From assembly GCA_977006965.1 (NCBI GenBank), contig OZ345375.1, positions 1 to 64,000 on the forward strand: a stretch of 64,000 bases of DNA. Reading direction: 5' to 3'. Below, one piece after another: positions 54,159 through 64,000 of the stretch. The translations under genes and the position numbers were made by a program. The notes under the pieces were generated by a model. It saw only the letters and a program-made list of their open reading frames with translations. It was not told where the DNA came from and did no database searches. The DNA is from Phymatolithon calcareum (Eukaryota; Rhodophyta; Florideophyceae; Hapalidiales). Position 1 is the stretch's first letter, and each line of letters starts with the position of its first letter.

Positions 54159-56156
54159 CCTACCAAGCTCCTCTGCCTATTTACAGATGCCAGCGATCAA
54201 CATTGGGCTGGCGTCCTGACCCAAATTCCACCCACCGATGCGGACCAGCCGTTCGACTGTCAGCGCCATGAACCGCTGTCATTGCTTTCTGGATCTTTTA
54301 AAGGTTCCAGCTCGCGCTGGTCAACAGCGGAAAAGGAGGCTTTTGCTATTGTTGAGGCAGTATCTCGGCTCGATTATATGCTATTGCGCCCAGAAGGATT
54401 TTCCCTATTCACGGATCACAAGAATCTTGTCCTTATTTTCAATCCGATGTCTGCGCACGCCAGCATACCGAGGCATGTGGCTAACAAAATTGAGCGCTGG
54501 GCTATTGCACTATCATCTTTTCGATACACAATTGTCCACATATCCGGTGATGACAACTGCTGGGCTGATCTTCTCTCCCGTTGGGGATCTCCGGAACCAT
54601 CGGCAACATCAAGGCGAGCTCTCCTTGTGGCTCCGGTCGCGCCCGACTTAGATCCCGATTTTACCTGGCCATCCGTTCAGGAAATCTCCGCAAGCCAAAA
54701 CTCCGCAGTTGAGAACAGCGTCAAGCTTCCCGAAAACGTGTCAAAGAAGCAGGGTATTCTCAAAAATGACGCAGGTGCTATATGGATTCCGAACGAAGAC
54801 TCTGCGTTGATACTTCGAATTTGCATTATTGGCCACTGTGGACGAAGTGGCCATCGTGGAATTGACACAAACTTTCACAACATTTCGGAGCACTTCGTAT
54901 GGAGCGGCATGAAAGCGGACATCACCGCTTTCTGCAACACTTGCCTGCACTGTATCGCAACCAGCAGTGCACATAAGGTCCCCCGACCTTTGGCTCACTC
55001 ACTCCACTCCGACACGCCGAACCAGCTTCTACACTTCGATTTCATCTACATGGCGCCGAGCCATTCAGGCCAAGAATATTTGCTCATACTGAAGGATGAT
55101 GCAACCTCGTACATATGGCTGGAGCCCTGTGCACACGCAGACACGGAAACTACGGTTACGACTTTGCTACGCTGGTTTGCTACTTATGGCGTAACGCTTA
55201 TGTGGTGCTCGGATCGTGGAACACATTTCAAGAACAAGGTGATGGTGGATCTGAATCGGGCCCTCCATGCCCATCATCACTTTACCACCGCCTACTGTCC
55301 CCAATCAAATGGGACGGTCGAAACAGTATGCAAAGAAGTGCTGCGAGCCACCAGAGCGCTACTTTCGGAATTTCGTCTTCGTGAACGGGAGTGGCCGACC
55401 ATCATAATGCTCGTCCAGAGTATTCTCAACCACTCTAAGCGCCCGAGTCTCGGCAACATTGCACCCATAACTGCCTTCACTGGACAAGCCGCTGACAATC
55501 CGCTTCGTACGATTTTGCCACCTGGGGCACCTCAAGCAAGCTCTATTGACATCGTCAAGGCTGAACGAATTGCTAAAATCGACAATCTGAATTTGGCCCT
55601 CCAATCCATGCACAAGAACATTTCCATTCGTCGAACTCGTCGCCGTAAGGATGCCATCGCTCGTCACAACGCCCGTACCCACATTCAGCCTGTTAACTTC
55701 GAGGTGGGTGACTTTGTCATGGTTGCCAAGCAAACAAAGAAGACCGGGAACAAATTGCAAGTTAGCTGGATGGGCCCTCGACGCGTTACTCGTGCTCTTT
55801 CGGATCTCATTTATGAATGCGAAGACCTCATCTCGGGAACATTCCACACTTTTCATGCCAATCGACTCAAACACTATGCCGATTCTTCCTTGAACGTCAC
55901 TGAAGAGTTTCTGGACTCTGTCGAGCACAACACTCAACATCTAAACACTGTTGAAAAATTGCTTGACCTCAAATTCAACTCGAACAATGAGCGCTACGAA
56001 GTCCGCATCAAGTGGCGCGGGTTTGACTACGAAGATCCGACTTGGGAACCGCTCTCCGTTATGCACGAAGATATTCCGGACAAGCTCGATGCCTTTCTCA
56101 CTTCCCATAGTGATCAAGGGATCGTCAAGGCCGCACGAGAGACTTTGGAATCCTAG
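54144..56156 (+). CDS. Gypsy-2 RNase H, integrase and chromodomain
   Basis: Open for 670 residues. RNase H starts at once (CLFTDASDQHWAGVLTQ, then STAEKEAFAIVEA and SLFTDHKN). Integrase copy 2 has HCGRSGHRG...CNTCLHC (HHCC), LLHFDFIYM, CSDRGTHFKN and QSNGTVETVCKEV, and then a Trp-containing SH3-like part (LQVSWMGPRRVTR). A chromodomain closes it (YEVRIKWRGFDYEDPTWEPL). Over the overlap with copy 1 the DNA is nearly identical, so the duplication is recent. The initial five residues come from the inverted LTR scrap. Confidence 0.92.
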   Translation: MNDDGPTKLLCLFTDASDQHWAGVLTQIPPTDADQPFDCQRHEPLSLLSGSFKGSSSRWSTAEKEAFAIVEAVSRLDYMLLRPEGFSLFTDHKNLVLIFNPMSAHASIPRHVANKIERWAIALSSFRYTIVHISGDDNCWADLLSRWGSPEPSATSRRALLVAPVAPDLDPDFTWPSVQEISASQNSAVENSVKLPENVSKKQGILKNDAGAIWIPNEDSALILRICIIGHCGRSGHRGIDTNFHNISEHFVWSGMKADITAFCNTCLHCIATSSAHKVPRPLAHSLHSDTPNQLLHFDFIYMAPSHSGQEYLLILKDDATSYIWLEPCAHADTETTVTTLLRWFATYGVTLMWCSDRGTHFKNKVMVDLNRALHAHHHFTTAYCPQSNGTVETVCKEVLRATRALLSEFRLREREWPTIIMLVQSILNHSKRPSLGNIAPITAFTGQAADNPLRTILPPGAPQASSIDIVKAERIAKIDNLNLALQSMHKNISIRRTRRRKDAIARHNARTHIQPVNFEVGDFVMVAKQTKKTGNKLQVSWMGPRRVTRALSDLIYECEDLISGTFHTFHANRLKHYADSSLNVTEEFLDSVEHNTQHLNTVEKLLDLKFNSNNERYEVRIKWRGFDYEDPTWEPLSVMHEDIPDKLDAFLTSHSDQGIVKAARETLES

Positions 56157-56171
56157 CAAGTACAGTTCTTC

Positions 56172-56182
56172 GAAAAAGAGGA
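56172..56182 (+). other. Polypurine tract before LTR 2
   Basis: GAAAAAGAGGA lies one base before the LTR start, as expected for the plus-strand primer. The same tract precedes LTR 3 at 57561-57571, so LTRs 2 and 3 both have true 3'-LTR context. Confidence 0.75.
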
Positions 56183-56183
56183 C

Positions 56184-56777
56184 TATTGCGACATACGATA
56201 CCTCACGTATGGACATCAAGAATTGTGCTGCTCGCGCACTACCGTTCGTTATCTTTGCCGTTTACGCCTGAATTTTAAGTGCATCCATTCATGTTCTCCG
56301 TCATTTGATTTCATGTACCTGTTTGACAAGCCATCCCTGCTTGTCAATCCACGGTCCTGACATTACATCTTTCTTTCCTGTACGTGTGCCCTACGCATCA
56401 CAGCATCCACTCTACGTTGGGCTTGTTGGGATGCTCCCCGGAACACGCTTTCTCGTCGTCATACAACTTGTCTTCTTTCCTGTTAGCATCCACGGCAGCC
56501 TCAACTTCCGCTCCGTGATTTGGATGCATCTCGAAGCTCTCTCATTCATCCAAGGAATTCAGCTTCTGTCAAGACCGTTGCGCTGTCCCCCGAATGTTGA
56601 GCTACTTCTTTCTTCGTGTTACCATTTGCCTTTTCTTTTCTATTTAAGCCAAGTAAACGTTGGCTCCTGACTAAAGGGAGCCAAGAGACATTCACCATCA
56701 TCATTCATCTTCCTGCTCTCTTCACCATCCTCATCATCTTCACGCCTTTATCAACACCAAAGGCGCACATGACCAAT
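56184..56777 (+). repeat. Gypsy-2 internal LTR 2, divergent
   Basis: About 594 bp. It differs from LTRs 1 and 3 at several sites (CGCGCACTACC versus CGCACACTACC, CATCCCTGC versus CATCACTGC, AACGTTGGC versus AACGTCGGC, and a small length change near 56615) and lacks the last base before the inverted block. It probably derives from a different copy of the family. Confidence 0.9.
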
Positions 56778-57424
56778 GAAGGTCAGCATGGAGCTCTTCG
56801 GGAAGTCCACTAGCAACTGCTTCTTCGTATCTCTTCTTCAGTTCCTGGCGGGTTTGCTCAGGATCTTCATCACCGGTTACGGGTACATTGTCGGAACGAA
56901 AAGGGTCATCATCTAAGCCGTCTCCAAATAGAAAGGCGTTGCTGTGACCTGATTCCAATTGATTGTCATAGGCCATGTTGGGAACAGGACAGGGATTGCT
57001 GTCGAAGTCTTCCGCATCTTGAAATGGCTCGGATTCATCGGTCTGCCCGGTGGTGTTGAGAAGATGTAGCGATAAAGAAGAAGATTTGGTTCCAGAGAAA
57101 GCTCCAATATGAGAGAAGTCGGCGTCATGGAACGAGTCACGGACGAGGGAAAGATGTGAATCGAGATCAAACCCCATTGACTTGAGGACAGGTCGTGCAA
57201 GTAGAATTTCCGGCATGTGTTGTTCGAACACCAAGTACTCAACATTTCGAAGTCGAAGAGGGCCGACAGGCAAAGACAGGGTGGTTGATATCCTTGCTTT
57301 TTTCTTGGCTTCATAACAAACTTCATTTTGTTCATCATTTCCAGCCAGAGCGAGGGAGACGAGGACTGGCTGAGAGAGGGGAAGAACTTGTACGAATATG
57401 CCTTGGTCCGCGCATTGCTGTAGA
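56778..57424 (-). pseudogene. Inverted protease-to-RT linker block of Gypsy-2
   Basis: The minus strand encodes the protease from ADQGIFVQVLPLSQPVLVSL through LRNVEYLVFEQHMPEI. Unlike the plus copy it then continues naturally (LLARPVLKSMGFDLDSHLSL) into an acidic linker that leads to RT, ending at GLPEELHADLH. One frame break is present. It overlaps about 53095-53313 of the plus copy and supplies sequence that the plus copy lacks. At its outer edge (about 57427-57431) it is joined to the chromodomain tail through GAC. Confidence 0.88.
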
Positions 57425-57545
57425 TGTGACTTGGGAACCGCTCTCCGTTATGCACGAAGATATTCCGGACAAGCTCGATGCCTTTCTCACTTCCCATCGT
57501 GATCAAGAGCTCGTCAAGGGCGCACGAGAGACTTTGGAATCCTAG
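57425..57545 (+). pseudogene. Gypsy-2 chromodomain tail, second copy
   Basis: The plus strand encodes TWEPLSVMHEDIPDKLDAFL and on to ETLES and a stop, matching the end of the 670-residue frame with a few changes. The short 3' leader and polypurine tract follow, then LTR 3. Confidence 0.85.
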
Positions 57546-57572
57546 CAAGTGCAGCTCTTCGAAAAAGAGGAC

Positions 57573-58163
57573 TATTGCGACATACGATACCTCACGTATG
57601 GACATCAAGAATTGTGCTGCTCGCACACTACCGTTCGTTATCTTTGCCGTTTACGCCTGAATTTTAAGTGCATCCATTCATGTTCTCCGTCATTTGATTT
57701 CATGTACCTGTTTGACAAGCCATCACTGCTTGTCAATCCACGGTCCTGACATTACATCTTTCTTTCCTGTACGTGTGCCCTACGCATCACAGCATCCACT
57801 CTACGTTGGGCTTGTTGGGATGCTCCCCGGAACACGCTTTCTCGTCGTCATACAACTTGTCTTCTTTCCTGTTAGCATCCACGGCAGCCTCAACTTCCGC
57901 TCCGTGATTTGGATGCATCTCGAAGCTCTCTCATTCATCCAAGGAATTCAGCTTCTGTCAAGACCGTTGCGCTGTCCCCCGAATGTTGAGCTACTTCTTT
58001 CTGTTTCCATTTGCCTTGTCTTTTCTATTTAAGCCAAGTAAACGTCGGCTCCTGACTAAAGGGAGCCAAGAGACATTCACCATCATCATTCATCTTCCTG
58101 CTCTCTTCACCATCCTCATCATCTTCACGCCTTTATCAACACCAAAGGCGCACATGACCAATA
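57573..58163 (+). repeat. Gypsy-2 LTR 3 (true 3' LTR)
   Basis: 591 bp, apparently identical to LTR 1, preceded by a polypurine tract and followed by GATAC. Confidence 0.93.
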
Positions 58164-58995
58164 GATACCGAAAATAAGGAACAATACGATTTTGATGACG
58201 TAGTAACGGACTATGCTCTTCAACATGACCTCCTTAGGACTCACGACGATCTGTAGAAGAATGCCTAGGAATCCGAAAAGTGCTGATAACAGGTAAAGAA
58301 TACCGATTGTAGTGAGAGTCAAATCAGGGATCCATTTCCATGCCAAGGCGCAGTTGGGGGGGGGGCAGTGGAAGAAAAGGGCAGAGTTCGTAATCCTTGC
58401 CTATGCTACTGTGTTGTGGACAGCTTGGGATTTCGTAATGGATTGATTGGACAGGAACACCGGTCTCGGCATCAACGGTGGGCTCCATTGTGCACGGACT
58501 GTTGTCGCTATTGCTGATTATTGTTGCTAAATCTCCACAACGAAGAGATGATACGGTAGCGTCAGCGTCTCCGATGGCGCCAGCCCTGGAAAATGTATGA
58601 GCAGTAATCTTCTCCTTCGCCCGTCAAATGCGCTAGGGAGCGCAGTACGTTTGACGGACGGCTTGAGTGCGGTCCGCTGCGGCGCGATGCCGTCGGACAG
58701 GCGGGACGCACAGGTGGGTGAAGAACGTTGTTGATATGCTTAACTTTGATTCCGACTTGCCCTTCGTTGGGTTGTCGGCTCGCTGAGTTTATATAGGTCT
58801 AGATTCTGCGACCCAATAGTGAAGGGTATACTAACGACTAAATCTTTTGACAGTGCTAACGCTGTAGCCGCATGAATATTTGAAACGAATCTTATCGGTT
58901 CACTGTGCGTTGCCTTACAATTGTAATAGTAGAAGACGATTAGCAATCAAGAAGATTAGAACGGCATAAGAAGCTACCTCGAAGTCGTTAGTGTG
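58164..58995 (-). pseudogene. N-terminal exons of the split host membrane-protein gene
   Basis: Exon 58995-58919 encodes a hydrophobic segment (EVASYAVLIFLIANRLLLLQ), starting after a possible acceptor CAG and ending at a GTAAGG donor. The acceptor CATTTTCCAG lies at 58587-58586, and the two exons join in phase. Exon 58585-58164 encodes a Cys-bearing loop (SLRCGDLATIISNSDNSPCT, IPSCPQ) and then two more membrane spans (TTIGILYLLSALFGFLGILL, YVIKIVLFLIFGI). A G10 run on the plus strand (58356-58365) puts the two halves of this exon one base out of frame; nine would fit. No ATG was found for the first exon, so more exons lie upstream. Family unknown. Gypsy-2 cuts it at 58164. Confidence 0.65.
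58621..58657. other. Stable hairpin inside the proposed intron
   Basis: CCGTCAAATGCGCT-AGGG-AGCGCA-(GTACG)-TTTGACGG: a 14-bp stem interrupted by a 5-nt bulge. It may be an intron structure or a small-element remnant. Confidence 0.6.
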
Positions 58996-59076
58996 CTGCA
59001 CGAATGTAGCAACGTATTGTTAGCATGTCTTCTCGTCTCGAGTAACCCTGCGTAACTACTTGATTCGTTTTCAGGA

Positions 59077-59328
59077 AGGTCAAACGGTCAGTGTCTCGTG
59101 TGGAGGCGAGACGTTCAATGTCTGATCTTCTGTTATGCCATGCTCGCATCTGCGACAATTATAATAGCTTTTACTCTCGTCGGGTATGCCTCATATGCTC
59201 TTCTTGTGTTGAGTGCAATATTTTGTTTGGCCCAGGGCACCACAGGTTTTGTTTTTCGAGTCAATAACGCGGGACCCAGAATAGTGGAATATTCTACTCT
59301 TCTAAGCTCAATTATGGGCCTGAGATAG
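59077..59328 (+). CDS. Possible terminal exon of a two-span membrane protein
   Basis: After GATTCGTTTTCAG, a good acceptor, the plus strand is open to TAG 59328 and encodes two hydrophobic spans (LIFCYAMLASATIIIAFTLV and YALLVLSAIFCLAQ) and a short tail. No upstream exon could be placed, and the region also lies opposite possible upstream exons of the split gene, so chance is not excluded. Confidence 0.25.
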   Translation, partial: RSNGQCLVWRRDVQCLIFCYAMLASATIIIAFTLVGYASYALLVLSAIFCLAQGTTGFVFRVNNAGPRIVEYSTLLSSIMGLR

Positions 59329-62280
59329 GTTTTGGTACTCTATCAAATCGTGCCGCATTCGACCATGGAAACGTTCAACCTTGAAAGATCTTTTCCGTAG
59401 CCCTATGGCCTTCGAAAAGCTCGCCATCTGCTGGAGCTGCGTTGGTAACTCTTCATAAAATCTCACGGTTCTTCTTCTATGTTTTGTTTCGCCTTCAATG
59501 AGAACTCTTTGATCGTAGACGGATGGAGAAGCATTTTTTGGTCATCCCGCTCCCCGAATTTTCAAGGTTCACGAGGAGAAGCACAAAATCTTTTTCTCTG
59601 CACATCTCAATCTTTTGTTTTTTCAATTCTAGTCACGTTAAACCCTCATTGAGAGTCCAGCTCGTCTCGATGGCCCCCGTTCTATATGCCTTTTCCTATC
59701 GACGGCGGACTTTAAGGCCCATGTCTTGTCTAGGTTAGGGACATCGCTAAAGAGCGTGGGCGATGTGGCCGAAACGAATTGAACAAGCACGCGACGCACA
59801 ATTCGGTTATTATTAATGTACTTTACTGTCAATCAGAGCGAGGAAAAATTAAATCTTTTGATTGCAATCAGAATTCCCGCCTACAATATTACTTCAATAA
59901 AGCAATCAGCTGCATTGCGGTATCTGACCAGCTAGGAATACAAAGTGGAACACTGTACTGAAACCAAAAATTTTATCATCGAACAAATTAGCAATACCTC
60001 CGTACTTTATGTTGCAAAACTTTGATATTGTTGCAAAAAATATTGCAACAGTTGTATGTGTCTGGAATAGATATTGAAATTTACATCCTTTGTGCAAAAT
60101 TCAATATTTTTGCAACGTGCTACATTGGAAGTGATTTCTCCCTAGCCCTGCTGCCAATGCTTTGTATGCCTTTCGAAGGCTTCTCGAACAAGTGCATTGT
60201 TTGATGATCCAAATCTTAAGGAGATGATATCAGTAGCAAAGCATAGTGAAAAAGAAAATGCCTAAAAACTTTGGAATAAGGCACTAATATGACGTTCTAA
60301 TCGTTAATGGTACTCACCTATATATAAATGGCGCGTGCTGCTAATTTCGTGTTGAAGTCTTGAAAGCTATTAATAGACTTGGACCCGTTCCACGGACTAC
60401 AACTGATGCTTTGGTGCTCGTGATACTTCCCCCAGCTCAGAAGCAAAATCTCCATTTTGAAAAAATGTAATGTCTGAACTGCGGGAGAGATCAGAGCGTT
60501 GCATCATTATGAGTTGTGGACCTGGCGCGAGCACATGGACAAGACGTCCAGAGCGGGTACCCTGCACGTGAAGTTAGTGTCGTGGAGGTCTCATTGTAGA
60601 CGATTTTGCTGCCTATCACCATAATAAGCACGTCGTAATACGTGTCCTGTACTCAGAGCATGAAATATGTAGCATTATTACGAGGCATAACCAACGCTTG
60701 GTTTTTCAAGTCTGGCGTTTCTAAAAGACTGGAGATGATATTGGTGATGCTGGCCTGTTGGTATAATGAGAAAAAGAAGAAGGTCAAAGATGAAGGACAT
60801 GTAAGTGTCGCAATTTCGAGGTCAGGAATCAGCACTCTCGAGAAGACAAGAAACAAGAGATCTCAGGTGGCTCCGTTTGCCAGACTGTCGCATGTTTTTG
60901 CACAACGGTCGAGTAAATTCGGAGACAGTATGACTGGCTCTCAACGGACGATACTTCACCCTCCAGCGCTGGCGACAAGATTCGGAACGGTATAAGTACG
61001 GCGGCACCCGAGCACTCGATTGAGCGGAAGGCAGTCGGAAAAAGAATCAACCAGTCTTGGTCGGCTCAGTGCTCCTTACGGGAGCGCACGGAGAGAAGTG
61101 GCCGGTGTAGGCGTCGCGCCATGCCCGGTCCCCGTTTTGGGAAACCAGCAGTCATCACAGATCATCACGACTAACTGGCGTGCGACGACATTCTTGAACA
61201 GCACGTGGACCATTCGTCGGGTTCTACTAGGCTGAGCGCGCGAAAGGGAATAAACTCTCTTTTGTTCTACATTGTTCATTGCCGTTTTGCGACAGTAAGG
61301 GCGATTGCTATAACATCCGAGAATATCGAATCGGTCTCGCGTGCTTTGAAATCATTTTTTGACTGCTGGAAAGAGATGACTTCAAAAATGTTCCATTCAA
61401 GATCCCTCGATGTTATATTCACACCGTTCATACTTTTCAATTTGAAAGAGATGAGGTTCTTTGTTCTCCATGACGGCATGTATGCGCGTAAAACACACAG
61501 ATGGAACGTTTTCTGCGAGACATCAGCGACCGCACGAGCTCAGTGTGATTTTCAACCCGTACTAAAACGGTCACGGGAAAGAAACGAATCCATTCGGAAG
61601 CTCTTCAGAGATTTCTTCAAGTCTTTCTGGTGCGCAATCGACTCTTTACGGCTTTTTAATCAACTTCTGAAGTATTCCAGAGAGAGAATAAACCTCGAAA
61701 GAAGCCATGTTCTAAGAAGGGTCACGTTCCCCACTCCGTTTGGGTGCATCTCGAGAACACATGTGTTGGTCGGCGCGACACATTTACCGGACCGCCAGAC
61801 GACATGACCTCATTTTCAGTACTTCCGCCACTGTATTGCATACCGTGTAAGCACCTGTAAGCTGTCAGCAGCGGTTCTAGGGTTTGCCGTTGGTGATCCT
61901 TCATAGTGTAAGTACGCATCGAAACCAACGGTACAGGAATGACTGTAATGGTATCTGTAAGGGCTCTCTTTAAATGCAAGCTGTAATTACAATTTGAAGG
62001 GAGCTAGATTTTTAGGAAATATAGAGTATGATAGTGGCGTTGAACGCCACACTGTTCCGCTTTTTACAAAGCTTTTCGCCAGTCGAAGAATTCCTTGAAA
62101 CACTCTACGTTCTTTGTTGCTTCCACTATGTCCTACTCTTTTGTCTCTTCGAGGTGCTTCTTTTGCCGTAGCAGGAAAAGGGAGAACTTTTCCAGTTGAT
62201 GTCTTCTTCTCATCTCAAACCGTTCCTCAGAGTACCGTTCTTGTTTAAGCTTCTACCCCGGACTCCAATGCCTACTTATA
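59329..62280. other. No recognised gene
   Basis: Two longer plus frames, 60642-60995 (117 codons) and 61205-61807 (200 codons), have no recognisable motif and irregular composition. The stretch ending in GGGAATAAACTCTCTTTTG near 61260 resembles the 3' part of some LTRs, but no partner is present. Confidence 0.35.
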
Positions 62281-62590
62281 ACACTGGACCGCCTGCCCAA
62301 CGCCTTGCGGATTCATCGATAGCGTCACACTGCAGCGCGGATGTTGCATGAATCAATGCGTTAATCTCTGCGAGTGGACGTTGACTTGACAGAATCGGCA
62401 CCGGCTTACCGAATCGGGCCGCGGCGGCGACCTGTGCCATCAAGGTTGCAATTACCAGGCGGACACGGTTCCCGTACAGTGAGCAGATGGTCGACAGCCG
62501 CGTTCAATGGAGAGTGCTGCAGCACCCGTGCCGACGCCACCAATCGTGGAGAGATATCCTGGCTGCATTACCTGCAGCAACCTTGATCTG
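62281..62590 (-). pseudogene. Possible eroded coding remnant, unknown family
   Basis: A GC-rich island in AT-rich surroundings. The minus strand reads YLSTIGGVGTGAAALSIERG (from about 62560) and, after a shift, VIATLMAQVAAAARFGKPVP, then INALIHATSALQCDAIDESA, to a stop at about 62280. The composition is protein-like, but I do not recognise the family. At least one frameshift is present. Confidence 0.3.
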
Positions 62591-64000
62591 ATTTAAATGT
62601 ATTAGGGGTCAGCGTGCAAAATAATCCTTCACTACTTTTTCAAATCTACTTTAGTGTACCGCCAAAACAGTGCCAGTTGGCAAAATAATTTCACGGCCAC
62701 TTCGACTTGCATGCTGTATCCATTTAACCCTAGTACTTCTTGTTTATTCTACCTGTGCGATTTGAACTACCTTAGGCTTTTTAGACCTGGAAATAAATGA
62801 ACAGAGGATGTAGCGTCTTGTAAATTGCAGACAACTGTTACCCTTCATTGGACAGAGATATTTATGCTACATAAATGTTGCTCGACTAGCCTCTCTTAGG
62901 CATCTCATTTTGGGTTGACTTAAATCCCACCAATGCTGCTTTTCAGATGCAGGAACTGGAGAAAGCGATATATATCTTCTCCAGCGAAACCAAGTACGAG
63001 TTTATTTGTTTTATTATGTATATGGTAGGTGCTTGCTAGTGATCCAGGACAACTTCTCCACTTATCTCATACGCGAAATGTACTTAGGCGCGAATTTCTA
63101 GGCCTCGTTCATCACCACACACGCCCTCCGCTCGAGAAGTTTCGAAAATCTTCACATAGGAAAGACAGACATCTAATTCTTGAACTGTACTTTGTCCAAC
63201 AAATTGTGCTCGATATCTGTTCCTCAACAAGTCAAGCGTCATTTCCTGCTCTCGGAGCATGTGCGGAGGTTCTTATGTAGAACCGCAAGCTCAGAAACTA
63301 AGTGGTGCGAATCTGAATTGTTTTCATCATTTCAAACTTCAGGGTCTCACCTCATATAAAATACTGCCAGATTGTACATGTGAAAAAGATAGTTATCAAC
63401 TCCAAATGGCCCGGCCACCTCTAATACATTTTCGATGGACTTTTTTTCCAATTTTGTAAGCGACAGCGAGATTATTCACAACAGCGCCTCTCAGGTACGA
63501 CCTTTCGACATCGCCTTCAGTCGTGCCATAGTTAAGAAAACCAATGTTAAATAGAACTTCAATATTCTCAGTTTCGATGGCAGTCTAGCACTTCCTTGTG
63601 CCGCCGATACATCCGTTGGAACACCTCGAGATCCTTTGTGATAAGGTAATCGTAAGAGATTCGTGCACTTCAGACCAAAGTCCTATATACATTCGATCAT
63701 CGCTCGTGCAGGACCAGACACTCGAGGAGGAGAACATCATGCCTTGAGCACAAAAGAAATGCCTAAGGATGTTAAATCTGTGAACGTAAATCTACAGTTG
63801 CGCGCTCCACTGGTTTCTCTCATCCAGCTGCGCAAAAAGTCGGAAATTGTCGCAAAGGTGCGGACCTCGCTCGCGCGCTGCAGCGTTGGCTAAACACGGG
63901 TAGGATCGGATTTTTATATGGATGATAAGTTAAAAAATGTTGGTGGTATCATGGCTTGAAAGTGATTTCCACCTCGAAATAGCAGCGGAATGTTAAAGTT
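62591..64000. other. No recognised gene
   Basis: AT-rich sequence with frames under 85 codons. 63663-63893 (+) is open, but nothing supports it as a gene. Confidence 0.4.

Larger units (their letters stand above)
51330..58163 (+). mobile_element. Gypsy-2, recent chimeric Ty3/gypsy element lacking RT
   Basis: Outer LTRs (51330-51920 and 57573-58163) appear identical over 591 bp and are flanked by the 5-bp duplication GATAC (51325-51329 and 58164-58168). The interior, in order, is gag-protease, integrase copy 1 (C-terminus missing), an inverted LTR scrap, RNase H, integrase copy 2 with chromodomain, a third LTR, an inverted protease block and a chromodomain tail. No RT palm domain is present. 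Since one insertion duplicates only its outer LTRs, the middle LTR must have been carried inside the copied RNA. Mobilisation in trans by a helper is inferred. Confidence 0.92.

Noticed and set aside
57195-57545. A 116-codon plus-strand frame
   Set aside because: Its first two thirds is antisense of the inverted protease block; only the end is true chromodomain sequence.
61020-61290. A solo LTR ending near GGGAATAAACTCTC
   Set aside because: No second copy, no clear terminal inverted bases and no target duplication in the window.
61205-61807. A 200-codon plus-strand frame as a host gene
   Set aside because: Length alone supports it; the composition is irregular and no domain, repeat or splice context is visible.

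Overview
The window is repeat-dominated nuclear DNA from a eukaryote. It has spliceosomal-type introns, reverse-transcribed elements of several families, DNA elements with terminal inverted repeats, and very little host coding sequence. There is no operon structure, no CRISPR array, no rRNA and no convincing tRNA gene. A compact-gene, transposon-rich alga (for example a red alga) or a related protist fits the few intron-poor host genes sitting between nested retroelements, but the lineage is inference only.

Layout. 0-6.3 kb: rearranged and 5'-truncated LINE (non-LTR retrotransposon) pieces, a 42-44 bp minisatellite and fragments of a short unnamed repeat. 6.3-7.4 kb: a 1.07 kb element with terminal inverted repeats and a 5-bp target duplication; a second, inverted copy lies at 39.45-40.39 kb. 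9.0-18.3 kb: a LINE fragment, a nearly full-length LINE (LINE-A, 10232-15770, with 12-bp target duplications), a hAT-type transposase relic and another LINE relic. 20.3-30.6 kb: a tRNA-like short repeat, the 5' half of a second LINE subfamily (LINE-B), an orphan gag region and a decayed long LINE-C. 30.8-38 kb: a complete Ty3/gypsy element (Gypsy-1, 31931-37900) nested inside the integrase of an older chromodomain gypsy element. 42.3-48.3 kb: two host genes, a CapA-like membrane-anchored metallophosphatase and an S41-type peptidase whose reading frame holds a TGA straight after its signal peptide; a young LINE-A tail lies just beyond the peptidase stop. 51-59 kb: a host membrane-protein gene on the minus strand, split by a very recent 6.8 kb chimeric gypsy element (Gypsy-2, 51330-58163). 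59-64 kb: mostly unassigned.

Gypsy-2 is the most striking object. Its outer LTRs look identical over 591 bp and it is flanked by a 5-bp duplication. Inside it are gag-protease, a first integrase, an inverted scrap of LTR, RNase H plus a second integrase and chromodomain, a third and divergent LTR, an inverted protease block and a chromodomain tail, but no reverse transcriptase palm domain. It therefore looks like a template-switch chimera that was copied and inserted by helper proteins. It has cut a host gene whose reading frame rejoins exactly once the insert and one duplication copy are removed on paper.
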